Shown: positions 7,650 through 14,822, numbered from the stretch's first letter. The stretch is DNA of 17,573 bases from an uncultured Phascolarctobacterium sp. (GCA_937906915.1 CALCUU010000131.1:1-17573), one strand, 5' to 3'. Numbers and translations are program-made. Notes: generated by a model not told the origin, from the sequence alone.

Positions 7650-8642
7650 TTAATTTTTGATGTATCTTTGATTTTTACTGTTAGGTTTATCCGGAATTGA
7701 CATGCGTATTAAATTGAGTTCTATGGCAGGGCGCAAATAGTTTCTGCGGAATCCTTCCCGTGCTTTTAATTCAAGTTTTTCCATAAGGTCAGTACTTGTA
7801 TAGGGAATATCGTAATCCATAACAGCAAGGAGACGCTTAACATATTCTGAGAGAGAGTTGTTATCATCTTTAATCTGCAAAGAAATGGTATCTAAGATTC
7901 TATCTATTTGCGATAACATAAACGTAATAAAAATAGTAGATTCACCTGCAGCGTGGCACTTTGCTATTGCATCATAATACTCTTCTTGGAATTTTTCGAT
8001 TTGGCTTTCTATGGGAATATATTTAAAGATGGGTTTCCACTTGGTGAGAATAGCAGTATGCCATAAACGAGCCATTCGACCGTTGCCGTTTGTAAATGGA
8101 TGAATAAAGACAAATTCATAGTGGAAAATACTGCTTAAAATTAAAGGGTGTATAGAATTTTGAGCAGAGTTCATCCATTGGAATAACATTTTCATTAAAT
8201 CTTGTACGAGTCTACCAGGCGGAGCTACAAAAATGCACTTATCTTTATCAAAAACACCTTCGTCACCTGTGCGGAATGAACCAGCTTCGGTCTCAAGATA
8301 TTTTGTCATAATGCCATGATAGAATTTTAAATCATCCATATCGTATGGGTTGATTTCGGAAAGCTTTTCGTAGCAGGCGTAAGCATTTTTTACTTCGAGA
8401 ATTTCTTTTTGCTCGCCAAGGACTGTTTTGCCATTGATGACGTCTCTAACTTGTCCTAAAGATAGGGAATTGGCTTCTATTTTTAAAGACCCATGTATTG
8501 ATTTAATTTGATTGTTCTTTCTGAGATGTGGTTTAGCTTCTAAATTACTGGTTGCTGTAATTTGACCAAGCTTTTCAGAAATGGAAGAGACAAGAGTTAA
8601 GATTTCATTTGTTATTGTAAAAGGCGGTTTGTAATTTTCCAT
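7650..8642 (-). CDS. Fic/DOC family protein (predicted AMP-transferase)
   Basis: Fic proteins usually transfer AMP from ATP onto hydroxyl side chains of target proteins. This 330-residue protein has the intact core motif HPFTNGNGR (181-189), with catalytic His181 and the anion-holding loop. The flap segment FVAPPGRLV (138-146) is typical of the family. An N-terminal inhibitory helix of the class II type is recognisable at SLKIEA (52-57), with regulatory Glu56 kept but Ala57 where Gly or Asn is usual. The C-terminal region (about 265-330) looks like a winged-helix domain. The start is backed by GAGGTGA six bases away, and a minus-strand promoter lies upstream. No antitoxin-like small gene is adjacent, which fits a self-inhibited Fic. 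It is transcribed against its chromosomal neighbours. Confidence 0.92.
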   Translation of the reverse strand: MENYKPPFTITNEILTLVSSISEKLGQITATSNLEAKPHLRKNNQIKSIHGSLKIEANSLSLGQVRDVINGKTVLGEQKEILEVKNAYACYEKLSEINPYDMDDLKFYHGIMTKYLETEAGSFRTGDEGVFDKDKCIFVAPPGRLVQDLMKMLFQWMNSAQNSIHPLILSSIFHYEFVFIHPFTNGNGRMARLWHTAILTKWKPIFKYIPIESQIEKFQEEYYDAIAKCHAAGESTIFITFMLSQIDRILDTISLQIKDDNNSLSEYVKRLLAVMDYDIPYTSTDLMEKLELKAREGFRRNYLRPAIELNLIRMSIPDKPNSKNQRYIKN

Positions 8643-8667
8643 AGTATCACCTCGAATAACGTGGATG

Positions 8668-8700
8668 TTATCTTGCGTATTATCTTGCGTATTATCTTCC
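8668..8700. repeat. 12-bp tandem repeat (2.6 copies) in the fic leader
   Basis: The unit TTATCTTGCGTA occurs at 8668-8679 and 8680-8691, followed by a partial third copy (TTATCTT, 8692-8698). It lies between the fic promoter and the fic ribosome binding site, so it is in the transcribed leader or covers the start of transcription. Confidence 0.85.
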
Positions 8701-8704
8701 TCTC

Positions 8705-8732
8705 ATTATATAACAAATCTACAAAAATTCAA
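8705..8732 (-). promoter_or_regulatory. Promoter of fic
   Basis: On the minus strand, TTGAAT (8727-8732) and a perfect TATAAT (8705-8710) are separated by 16 bases. The fic start codon lies about 60 bases downstream, with the 12-bp tandem repeat between. Confidence 0.65.
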
Positions 8733-8781
8733 ACCTTTATAGCTAAATCAAAAGATGAATTTTAAAAACTTGGCTCCTAGT

Positions 8782-8824
8782 CTTAATTGTCGAAAAGTCA
8801 GATTGTTTCACGTGAAACATTTTG
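8782..8824. repeat. parS: 43-bp direct repeat, copy A, containing parS site 2
   Basis: A perfect parS, TGTTTCACGTGAAACA, is at 8804-8819. The surrounding 43 bases match 9981-10023 with a single mismatch (8792 versus 9991). parS here overlaps the 3' end of the hydrolase gene and encodes its residues VSRET. Unlike site 1, the flanks are not palindromic beyond parS. Confidence 0.95.
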
Positions 8825-9799
8825 AAAATTTATCTTGGTAGTTTTATCTAAGGGGTAACTTATTAGCGCACTTCCGTCCAAATTTTCTTGGTGCATATCA
8901 ACGGCGGAGATTTGGCTGTTGTCGTAGGTGGTGTAGTAGTAAATGCCCTTATCAATATTACAGCAGGAACTATAGACTGTAATTTCGTAAAGGTCTTTGT
9001 CAAGATGAACCATTCCTCGTGGCATTTCTACAGATTTTAAAATGTGGAAGAATTGGCTAACGCTTTCTTCTTCGCTATTGCCGGAAATGGAATTGAGTTT
9101 GACGAAAGCAGCCTTAACGAAGCGTGACATGGAGGAAGCATCTCCCGGTAAACCAAGCGCCCCCATTCCGCGGGAATACGCTTTTAAATTAAGGTTAGTG
9201 TTTTGACCACCAAAGGAGTTTTGCGGTTCCTCGCAGGTAAGCTGCATATAATTATTTAGATTTAGCAGATGATGTTCAAATGGGGGAGCGTTGGTCAGTA
9301 CTCCAACAGGGTTGTCGTAAATTTTAATTCCTTCTTGTACCGCTTCAAGGGTAATGGAGCGTTCTTTATCTGCAATAATCCAGTGAAGAGGGGAGAGGGG
9401 AAGCTGGTCGCTAAAGTTTTCTTCCAATATATTGATGCGTGCCAGAAGTTTTTCTGCCTCTGCAACTGTGGAGCATTGCCCCAAAAGCCACGGGATAAGT
9501 TCAAAGGGAGTAATGTTATCCTTGCCTGCGCAGTAAGGTTTGTAAGCTGCGTAATCTGGAAAGTTGAGGCCTGCCATGCTTAGACCTTTTTCATTTGTGG
9601 CGTCGTAATAGAGTGGGTAATCATCTACCACGTAAGCCATGCCAATTATGGCGAAGTGGTTTGTCATCGCACCCATCTTTCTAAAATTGAACACGAAGTT
9701 CCGTGGAGTAATGGTGACGCTTTCTCCGTAAGAGTATTCTAAATCTAAATTTCTACCAAAATAATGGTCCGTTGTTTTATAAGTGATTGCTGTACACAT
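8798..9799 (-). CDS. Choloylglycine hydrolase family protein (bile salt hydrolase / penicillin acylase type)
   Basis: This 333-residue N-terminal-nucleophile hydrolase should hydrolyse an amide bond, as bile salt hydrolases do for conjugated bile acids. Removal of Met1 exposes the catalytic Cys2 in MCTAITYKT. Conserved residues are in place: Arg16 and Asp19 in GRNLD, Asn79 in MAGLNFPDYA, Asn170 in LTNAPPF and Arg226 in SMSRF. Asn in the AGLNF segment and the overall length favour the Gram-positive bile salt hydrolase group over penicillin V acylase, but substrate is an inference. No signal peptide, so cytoplasmic. AGGTG precedes the start. The last seven residues, NVSRETI, are encoded by the parS-bearing repeat, so the C-terminal tail was probably replaced when the repeat was placed here. 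The gene is bracketed by two copies of that repeat. Confidence 0.9.
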   Translation of the reverse strand: MCTAITYKTTDHYFGRNLDLEYSYGESVTITPRNFVFNFRKMGAMTNHFAIIGMAYVVDDYPLYYDATNEKGLSMAGLNFPDYAAYKPYCAGKDNITPFELIPWLLGQCSTVAEAEKLLARINILEENFSDQLPLSPLHWIIADKERSITLEAVQEGIKIYDNPVGVLTNAPPFEHHLLNLNNYMQLTCEEPQNSFGGQNTNLNLKAYSRGMGALGLPGDASSMSRFVKAAFVKLNSISGNSEEESVSQFFHILKSVEMPRGMVHLDKDLYEITVYSSCCNIDKGIYYYTTYDNSQISAVDMHQENLDGSALISYPLDKTTKINFQNVSRETI

Positions 9800-9911
9800 A
9801 TTGCACCTGCTTTCTGAAAATAGCTTGTTTTAATTCCTTATGATTGTTTTCTTCATTATATATATGGTACGTCCTGTAATGTGTGAGAAAAATGAAGAAA
9901 TGTTGCGAAAT

Positions 9912-9930
9912 AAATTTGCTTCGCAAATTT
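9912..9930. other. Small perfect hairpin in the hydrolase-soj intergenic region
   Basis: AAATTTGC (9912-9919) and GCAAATTT (9923-9930) form an 8-bp stem with a 3-base loop. No U-tract follows on either strand, so it is not a convincing terminator. The 9800-10234 intergenic region also holds parS site 3 and candidate -10 elements: TATAAT on the minus strand (9855-9860) for the hydrolase, and TGTTAAAAT (to 10073) on the plus strand for soj. Confidence 0.45.
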
Positions 9931-9980
9931 CAAGTTTTGCGTGCTGCGAGAACAACAAATTTTATAAACCCGCACTGTGC

Positions 9981-10023
9981 CTTAATTGTCAAAAAGTCAG
10001 ATTGTTTCACGTGAAACATTTTT
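9981..10023. repeat. parS: 43-bp direct repeat, copy B, containing parS site 3
   Basis: A perfect parS lies at 10003-10018, about 216 bases before soj. The 43-bp unit is the second copy of 8782-8824, offset by 1,199 bases. Site 1 also shares the left flank (TCAAAAAGTCAG before parS), so all three sites derive from one extended unit. Confidence 0.95.
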
Positions 10024-10234
10024 GCTTTTTTGGGTAAATTTTAGTATTAGAAAAAGGTAAGATGTGTTAAAATAAAACCACTGAATAATAAAGAAAAGCT
10101 TCTGAAAATGAAAGGTTTCTTCTAAAAACTTGAGTGTTATTTCGCAAAAGCTAGAAGATTTTTAGAAAGAAGCAGTAATTTTACAAGGTTTAGAGCGAAA
10201 ATAAGAAGAAAGTCTAGAGAACGAGGTGAATTTT

Positions 10235-10996
10235 GTGGTAAAAGTAATTGCTGTTGCAAACCAAAAGGGCGGTGTAGGCAAGACCACTACTGCGGTAAAC
10301 GTTGCTGCCTGCTTGGCAAAGCAAGGTCGTAAAGTGCTTTTGATTGATAGTGACCCCCAAGGTAACGCTACCAGCGGTTTGGGTTTTGATAAACGCGACG
10401 TAAAAAAATGTATTTACGATGCGCTGATTAACGAAGTGCCTATGGCAGATACCTTAAAGCACACTGCTTACGAAAATTTAGACGTTATCCCTGCAACCAT
10501 TCAACTTGCCGGTGCGGAAATCGAGCTGGTTTCCTTGATGAACCGCGAAGGCAGATTGAAAAATGCTTTGGAGCGTATTAAACACGATTATGATTATGTA
10601 ATTATCGACTGTCCGCCGTCTTTGGGACTTTTAACCATTAACGCCCTCACTGCGGCAAGCAGCGTAATGATTCCGGTACAATGCGAGTTCTACGCATTGG
10701 AAGGTATTACCATGTTGATGAACACTATTCAACTGGTACAACGTAATTTGAACCCTGCTCTGAAATTGGAAGGCGTAGTTATGACTATGTACGATAGCCG
10801 TACCAATTTGGCGCAAGACGTAGTAGAAGAAGTTAAAAAATACTTTAAAACTAAAATGTACAAGACCATCGTGCCCCGCAACGTGCGTTTGAGCGAAGCG
10901 CCCAGCCACGGTATGCCTGTTATTGATTACGATAGCAAGTCCAAGGGTGCGCAGGTTTACATGGAATTGGCACAAGAGGTGATTGACGATGAGTAA
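10235..10996 (+). CDS. soj: Chromosome partitioning ATPase ParA/Soj
   Basis: Soj is the deviant-Walker ATPase that works with Spo0J-parS in origin segregation and influences DnaA activity. The 253-residue protein has KGGVGKTT (11-18) with the signature lysine, DSDPQGN (38-44), and the second acidic motif IIDCPPS (123-129). It is the short chromosomal type without an N-terminal DNA-binding domain. The start is placed at the GTG at 10235, six bases after GAGGTG (10223-10228); an in-frame GTG at 10226 lies inside that site and is unlikely. The 3' end overlaps spo0J by 8 bases, so the two are translationally coupled. parS site 3 lies upstream of its promoter region. Confidence 0.96.
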   Translation: MVKVIAVANQKGGVGKTTTAVNVAACLAKQGRKVLLIDSDPQGNATSGLGFDKRDVKKCIYDALINEVPMADTLKHTAYENLDVIPATIQLAGAEIELVSLMNREGRLKNALERIKHDYDYVIIDCPPSLGLLTINALTAASSVMIPVQCEFYALEGITMLMNTIQLVQRNLNPALKLEGVVMTMYDSRTNLAQDVVEEVKKYFKTKMYKTIVPRNVRLSEAPSHGMPVIDYDSKSKGAQVYMELAQEVIDDE

Positions 10997-11984
10997 GAAG
11001 GCAGGCTTAGGTAAGGGCTTAGGCGCAATTTTTGGCGAGAACCCTACTCCCGCAATTGAAAAGCCGGAAGTTAAGGAAGTTGTGGAAGGCACTCCCCAAG
11101 AGGTTGCTGTAAAAGACATCGTTGCTAACCCGTACCAACCCCGTAAAACCTTTGATGAAGAAAAACTGCAGGAATTGGCAGCTTCCATTAAAGAATATGG
11201 CGTAGTTCAACCCTTGGTAGTACGCAAAAAAGGCAAGAAGTATGAGCTTGTTGCCGGCGAACGTCGCTTGCGTGCTTCTAAACTGGCGGGCTTGAAGAAG
11301 GTTCCCGTGGTTTTGAAGGAATATGACGAAGCTGAGATGATGGAAATCGCTCTTATCGAAAATATTCAACGCCACGATTTGAACGCTATTGAAGAAGCTC
11401 AAGGCATTAAACGCCTGATGGACGAATGCAAGCTGACTCAAGAGCAGGTTGCTGTAAAGGTTGGCAGAAGCCGTACTGCCGTTGCTAATATTTTGCGTTT
11501 GCTGAACTTGGCGCAAGAGGTGCAGGACTTAATTAGCAAAAACCTTCTTTCCATGGGGCAGGCAAAGCAAATTTCTACCCTGCGTAGCGAGGAAGAACAA
11601 ATTCTCGTGGCGAAGGCTGCGGTGGAACAAGGCTGGACCGCCCGTACTACGGAAGAAGTTGTCCGCGAAATGCTGGACGGCAAAAAAGTTAAGGTAGTCC
11701 GCGAAACTGTAAAGACTATTTTTGATAAGGAAGATAAGGCTGAGAAAAAAGAACCTAAGGTAAAGGTTAAGGCTGACGTTTTCCATAAAGATTTTGAAAG
11801 CAAGCTGGTTGAGCTTTTGGGAACCAAGGTTAAGGTAAATCCTAAAGGTAATGGCAAAAAGGGTGGTACCATAGAAATTGAGTACTATTCTGCGGAAGAT
11901 TTAGAAAGAATTTACGAAGCACTGCAGCCCAAAGTAGAAATTAAACCGGTGGAGGTACAAGCTCCCCGCAAGCTGCACGTGTGA
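10989..11984 (+). CDS. spo0J: Chromosome partitioning protein ParB/Spo0J
   Basis: Spo0J binds parS, loads as a CTP-gated sliding clamp and recruits SMC. The 331-residue protein begins with the LGKGLGAIFGE motif that stimulates Soj. The CTP-binding domain shows GERRLRAS (90-97) and ENIQRHDLNAIEEA (124-137). The helix-turn-helix (149-172) has Arg162 and the recognition neighbourhood has Gly190, ParB-type residues at two of the four positions that separate ParB from Noc. Two others are Ile168 and Asn173 rather than the common Thr and Ala. The usually conserved GHAR after the helix-turn-helix reads GQAK (190-193). A lysine-rich linker (about 225-262) leads to the C-terminal dimerisation domain. 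The ATG at 10989, seven bases after GAGGTG, is the start; an upstream in-frame TTG at 10983 is not. Three parS sites lie within 4.2 kb upstream. Confidence 0.95.
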   Translation: MSKKAGLGKGLGAIFGENPTPAIEKPEVKEVVEGTPQEVAVKDIVANPYQPRKTFDEEKLQELAASIKEYGVVQPLVVRKKGKKYELVAGERRLRASKLAGLKKVPVVLKEYDEAEMMEIALIENIQRHDLNAIEEAQGIKRLMDECKLTQEQVAVKVGRSRTAVANILRLLNLAQEVQDLISKNLLSMGQAKQISTLRSEEEQILVAKAAVEQGWTARTTEEVVREMLDGKKVKVVRETVKTIFDKEDKAEKKEPKVKVKADVFHKDFESKLVELLGTKVKVNPKGNGKKGGTIEIEYYSAEDLERIYEALQPKVEIKPVEVQAPRKLHV

Positions 11985-12007
11985 TTTTAAAATGAGGGGG
12001 CAAAATA

Positions 12008-12700
12008 ATGCCTGGACTTGGAACAATAATGAATTGTGCCGCCATCGTCGTAGGCTCGCTGATTGGCGTAGTGCTGAAACGAGGCTTGCCTGTAAAATGG
12101 CAACAAACCATGATGAGTGGCATTGCCTTGTGCATTGTGGTCATTGGCTTGCAAATGGCGATGAAGACCAATAATATTATCATTACCATTATTAGCTTGG
12201 TGCTTGGCGCCATGGTAGGCGAGGGCATTGACATTGAGGAGAAGATGAACCGTTTAGGCGATTGGGTTGGCGGAAAGGTTGCTAAAGGCGACGCTTCCGT
12301 TGCGGCGAAGATTGCCGAAGGCTTTGTCAACGCTTCTATTTTGTTTTGCACTGGGGCAATGGCGATAGTTGGCAGTATTCAAGACGGTATCTTGGCAGAC
12401 CACACTACTCTTTTCGCCAAAGGCACGCTGGACGGAATTATTTCTTTAATTTTGGCGGCAAACGTTGGGATTGGTGTGCTGTTCAGCGCTGTGAGCGTAG
12501 GCATTTACCAAGGAAGCATTACTGCACTGGCGGGCGTAGTGGAGCCTTACGTAACTCCGCAGATTTTGGCAGAGGTTACTGCTTCCGGCGGGGTAATGAT
12601 TATGGCGATTGGCACCAATATGCTGAACGTAACTAAAATTAGAATTGCTAACCTGCTTCCGGGGATGATTCCTGCGGCAATCTTGGCGATTTACTTCTAA
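12008..12700 (+). CDS. DUF554 family membrane protein
   Basis: A 230-residue polytopic inner-membrane protein of the DUF554 family (YdfK/YqgA-like). It opens with the family's typical MPGLGTIMNCAAIVVGSLIG and has GLQMAM, LVLGAMVGEGIDIEEK, and the central FVNASILFCTGAMAIVGSIQDG segment. About six hydrophobic segments are visible, ending in LLPGMIPAAILAIYF. The function of the family is not established. The gene begins 23 bases after spo0J with GAGGGGG as ribosome binding site, so it is very probably the third gene of the soj operon, and a strong terminator follows. This position behind spo0J is common in Firmicutes. Confidence 0.92.
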   Translation: MPGLGTIMNCAAIVVGSLIGVVLKRGLPVKWQQTMMSGIALCIVVIGLQMAMKTNNIIITIISLVLGAMVGEGIDIEEKMNRLGDWVGGKVAKGDASVAAKIAEGFVNASILFCTGAMAIVGSIQDGILADHTTLFAKGTLDGIISLILAANVGIGVLFSAVSVGIYQGSITALAGVVEPYVTPQILAEVTASGGVMIMAIGTNMLNVTKIRIANLLPGMIPAAILAIYF

Positions 12701-12711
12701 ACATAAAAAAT

Positions 12712-12747
12712 AGGCTATGCGATTTTCGCATAGCCTTTAGTTTTTTG
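12712..12747. terminator. Bidirectional terminator after DUF554 gene
   Basis: A perfect 11-bp stem (12712-12722 with 12726-12736) with a 3-base loop. T-rich tracts follow on both strands: TTTAGTTTTTT on plus and ATTTTTTATG on minus. It ends the soj-spo0J-DUF554 operon and can stop the convergent membrane-protein gene, whose stop is about 80 bases away. Confidence 0.92.
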
Positions 12748-12818
12748 TATGAATCGTTATAAGCACTATTATACTTTGTTGCTGTTTGCTTACCTGCTCG
12801 AAGTTACAGCAAATGTTT

Positions 12819-13232
12819 TTAGTAGCCTTTGAAAAGTTTTAGAAGCACATACAAATTTAATGCGCTCATCATGTAGCGGAACCAGATGTTGGAGTAGGCG
12901 AAGCCCAGTTGGTCAACCACGTAGGTTCCGTAAATGCGAGCCCTTATTGCGTAGGTTTCCATGACGGAAAGGCTCAAGAGGAAGAAGCCCGGTTGCCAGG
13001 TTGTTTCGTCAGCTAAGAGATAAAGACAATATAATAGGAAGAGAATATCCAAGGTCAAGTAAAAAAGAAAGCGCAAGCCCGTTTTATCCATATAAACGAT
13101 TTGCTTGGTGCCTGGTTTTTCGCGACGGTTTTTTAAAATCTGAGAGAAGGTGTGCAAAAAATAAGCAAGCTCTCTGGCGTTCATAAAGGAATACATTTTT
13201 AGACAAATGAAAAATAAAGCAACAAAATTCAT
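12819..13232 (-). CDS. Hypothetical small integral membrane protein
   Basis: I do not recognise this 137-residue protein. It has four probable membrane segments, about 1-17, 53-73, 81-95 and 118-134. Between the first and second is a basic, soluble stretch containing FSQILKNRREKPGTK (29-43). The start at 13232 is chosen because GAGG lies eight bases upstream and the first membrane segment starts right there. A longer frame to 13352 exists but has no ribosome binding site and its extra residues look non-native. A perfect TATAAT on the minus strand at 13263-13268 could be its -10; no -35 is evident. It is alone, convergent with the DUF554 gene and divergent from livK. It may be lineage-restricted. 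Confidence 0.65.
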   Translation of the reverse strand: MNFVALFFICLKMYSFMNARELAYFLHTFSQILKNRREKPGTKQIVYMDKTGLRFLFYLTLDILFLLYCLYLLADETTWQPGFFLLSLSVMETYAIRARIYGTYVVDQLGFAYSNIWFRYMMSALNLYVLLKLFKGY

Positions 13233-13427
13233 TAGGGGTACCTCGTAAAATTTATCCTCACCATTATACAATAAACGGACAAATAACGCTAGCTGTAAAC
13301 TTCTTGGAAAAGATGCAGTTTGAAAAAATAAATGTTTCTTGAAAACGGACAAAGCCTTGATTTTTATAAAAAATGTTGCACTTCGAGGGTGAAAGCCAAA
13401 AAAGATATAACATTTCTGAAAATTTTA

Positions 13428-13457
13428 TTGACAAAAGTGTGAATGTGTAGCTATAAT
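13428..13457 (+). promoter_or_regulatory. Consensus promoter of the liv operon
   Basis: A perfect TTGACA (13428-13433) and perfect TATAAT (13452-13457) are separated by 18 bases. Transcription should start near 13464, giving a leader of about 80 bases. This is the strongest promoter in the window and fits the highly biased codon use of the first livK. Confidence 0.9.
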
Positions 13458-13469
13458 GTTTAACATAAG

Positions 13470-13512
13470 TTATTATAGTGGTGCTAGGTGTATAAAGACC
13501 ACTAAATAATAA
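13470..13512 (+). other. 5'-UTR hairpin of livK
   Basis: TAGTGGT (13476-13482) pairs with ACCACTA (13498-13504), extended outward by TTATTA (13470-13475) with TAATAA (13507-13512) across a small bulge. The 15-base loop contains GCTAGGTG. It starts only a few bases after the predicted transcription start, so it would sit at the 5' end of the mRNA. No known riboswitch is recognised. Confidence 0.6.
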
Positions 13513-13543
13513 GAAAAATTCACCAGAAAAGGGGAAATTTAAA

Positions 13544-14716
13544 ATGAAAAAATGGAAAAAATTTGCGACTGCAGCTTTAGCTGCAATGGTATGCGCATCC
13601 GTAATGGCTGGCTGTGGCGGCGGCGCTAAAAAAGAAGAAGCTAAAGAAATCAAAATCGGTGCTTCCTTCGAATTGACCGGTAACGTTGCAATGTACGGCA
13701 AAAACATTTTGTCCGGTACCAAAATGGCATTTGACGAAGCTAATGCTAAAGGCGGCGTTCTTGGCAAAAAAATCGTTGTTATCGAATCCGATAACAAATC
13801 CGAACCTTCCGAATCCGGCAACTCCATTACCAAATTGGTAACCCAAGACAAAGTTGTTGCAATTGTTGGTCCTGCTACCTCCGGTTGCGTAGCTGCTGGC
13901 GCTCCTATCACCGAAGCTAACAAAATTCCTCACATTGCTCCGTCCGGTACTGCTCCTGGCTTGACCGTTGACAACAATGGCAAAGTTAGACCGTTCATGT
14001 TCCGTGCTTGCTTCATCGACCCGTTCCAAGGTCAAGTTATGGCAACCTTTGCTAGCAACTCCTTGAAAGTTAAAAACGTAGCAATCCTCATGGATTCTTC
14101 CTCCGACTATTCCAAAGGCTTGGCTCAAGTATTCCAAGAAACCTTGGAAAAAGCTGGCGGCAAAATCGTAACCAAAGAAGCATTCCTTTCCAAAGACTTG
14201 GACTTCAAAGCTTCCTTGACCAAAATCAAAGCTACCAACCCGGAAGCAGTTTATGTTCCTGGCTACTATGAAGAAGTTTCCAAAATCATCAAACAAGCTC
14301 GTGAAATCGGCTTAGACGTTCCCATGTTGGGCTGCGACGGTTGGGAATCCCCGAAACTGGCTGAAATCGCTGGTAAAGACGCTCTGAAAGATTGCTACTA
14401 TGTATCCGCATTCTCCAAAGACGATCCGGATCCGTCCGTACAAAACTTCATCAAAGCTTACAAAGAAAAATATCAAAAAGATCCGGACATCTTCGCTATG
14501 CAAGGCTACAACGCTGGCTTAGTAGTTGTTGACTCCATCAAACGTGCTGGCTCCACTGACGGCACTGCAATTGCTAAAGCTATGGCAGCTACTAAAGACC
14601 TTCCGGTTGCAAGTGGCAAATTGACCTATGATGCTAACCATAACCCGATTATGAGCGCATTGATTATCTCTCTTGAAGGCGGCGTTCCTTCCTTGAAAGA
14701 AAAAATTGCCCTCTAA
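13544..14716 (+). CDS. livK: Branched-chain amino-acid ABC transporter, substrate-binding lipoprotein (first copy)
   Basis: This 390-residue protein is a LivJ/LivK-type periplasmic-binding-protein-fold receptor that delivers leucine, isoleucine, valine or related ligands to LivHM. A signal peptide (basic MKKWKK, then a hydrophobic stretch) ends in the lipobox VMAGC with Cys24 as lipidation site, followed by a Gly- and Lys-rich linker. The mature part has the family opening IKIGASFELTGNVAMYGKN, GGVLGKKIVVIESDNKSE and GPATSG. It is the first gene behind a consensus promoter, with AAGGGG nine bases before the ATG. Codon use is very narrow (TCC, GGC, ACC, AAA), indicating high expression. A hairpin after the gene probably raises its yield over downstream genes. 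Actual ligand preference is not visible. Confidence 0.95.
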   Translation: MKKWKKFATAALAAMVCASVMAGCGGGAKKEEAKEIKIGASFELTGNVAMYGKNILSGTKMAFDEANAKGGVLGKKIVVIESDNKSEPSESGNSITKLVTQDKVVAIVGPATSGCVAAGAPITEANKIPHIAPSGTAPGLTVDNNGKVRPFMFRACFIDPFQGQVMATFASNSLKVKNVAILMDSSSDYSKGLAQVFQETLEKAGGKIVTKEAFLSKDLDFKASLTKIKATNPEAVYVPGYYEEVSKIIKQAREIGLDVPMLGCDGWESPKLAEIAGKDALKDCYYVSAFSKDDPDPSVQNFIKAYKEKYQKDPDIFAMQGYNAGLVVVDSIKRAGSTDGTAIAKAMAATKDLPVASGKLTYDANHNPIMSALIISLEGGVPSLKEKIAL

Positions 14717-14762
14717 TCCTAAGTTAGTCTAAAATTTACAAAGTAAAATTTATTAGTTCATC

Positions 14763-14796
14763 TATAAAAGGCATGCGTAAAAACATGCCTTTTATA
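14763..14796 (+). terminator. Intercistronic hairpin/attenuator between the two livK genes
   Basis: A perfect 13-bp stem (14763-14775 with 14784-14796) and an 8-base loop. The right arm ends in TTTTATA with an AT-rich tail, so termination is likely partial. Downstream genes have no evident promoter of their own. Confidence 0.75.
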
Positions 14797-14822
14797 ATAA
14801 ATATTTTGAGGGGGATTACATT

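Noticed and set aside
7650..8642. Fic-antitoxin pair
   Set aside because: No small antitoxin gene lies next to it; the inhibitory helix is within the Fic protein itself.
9840..10037. Plus-strand reading frame of 65 codons crossing parS site 3
   Set aside because: No ribosome binding site, cysteine-rich low-likelihood sequence, and its end merely translates parS (FHVKH). Not a gene.
5454..10234. Insertion sequence or integrative element
   Set aside because: No transposase, integrase, tRNA target or terminal inverted repeats bounding the segment were found; only the parS-bearing repeats.
13264..13923. 219-codon minus-strand frame overlapping the livK start and promoter
   Set aside because: It covers the signal-peptide region of livK in antisense and the consensus promoter; shadow of the real gene.
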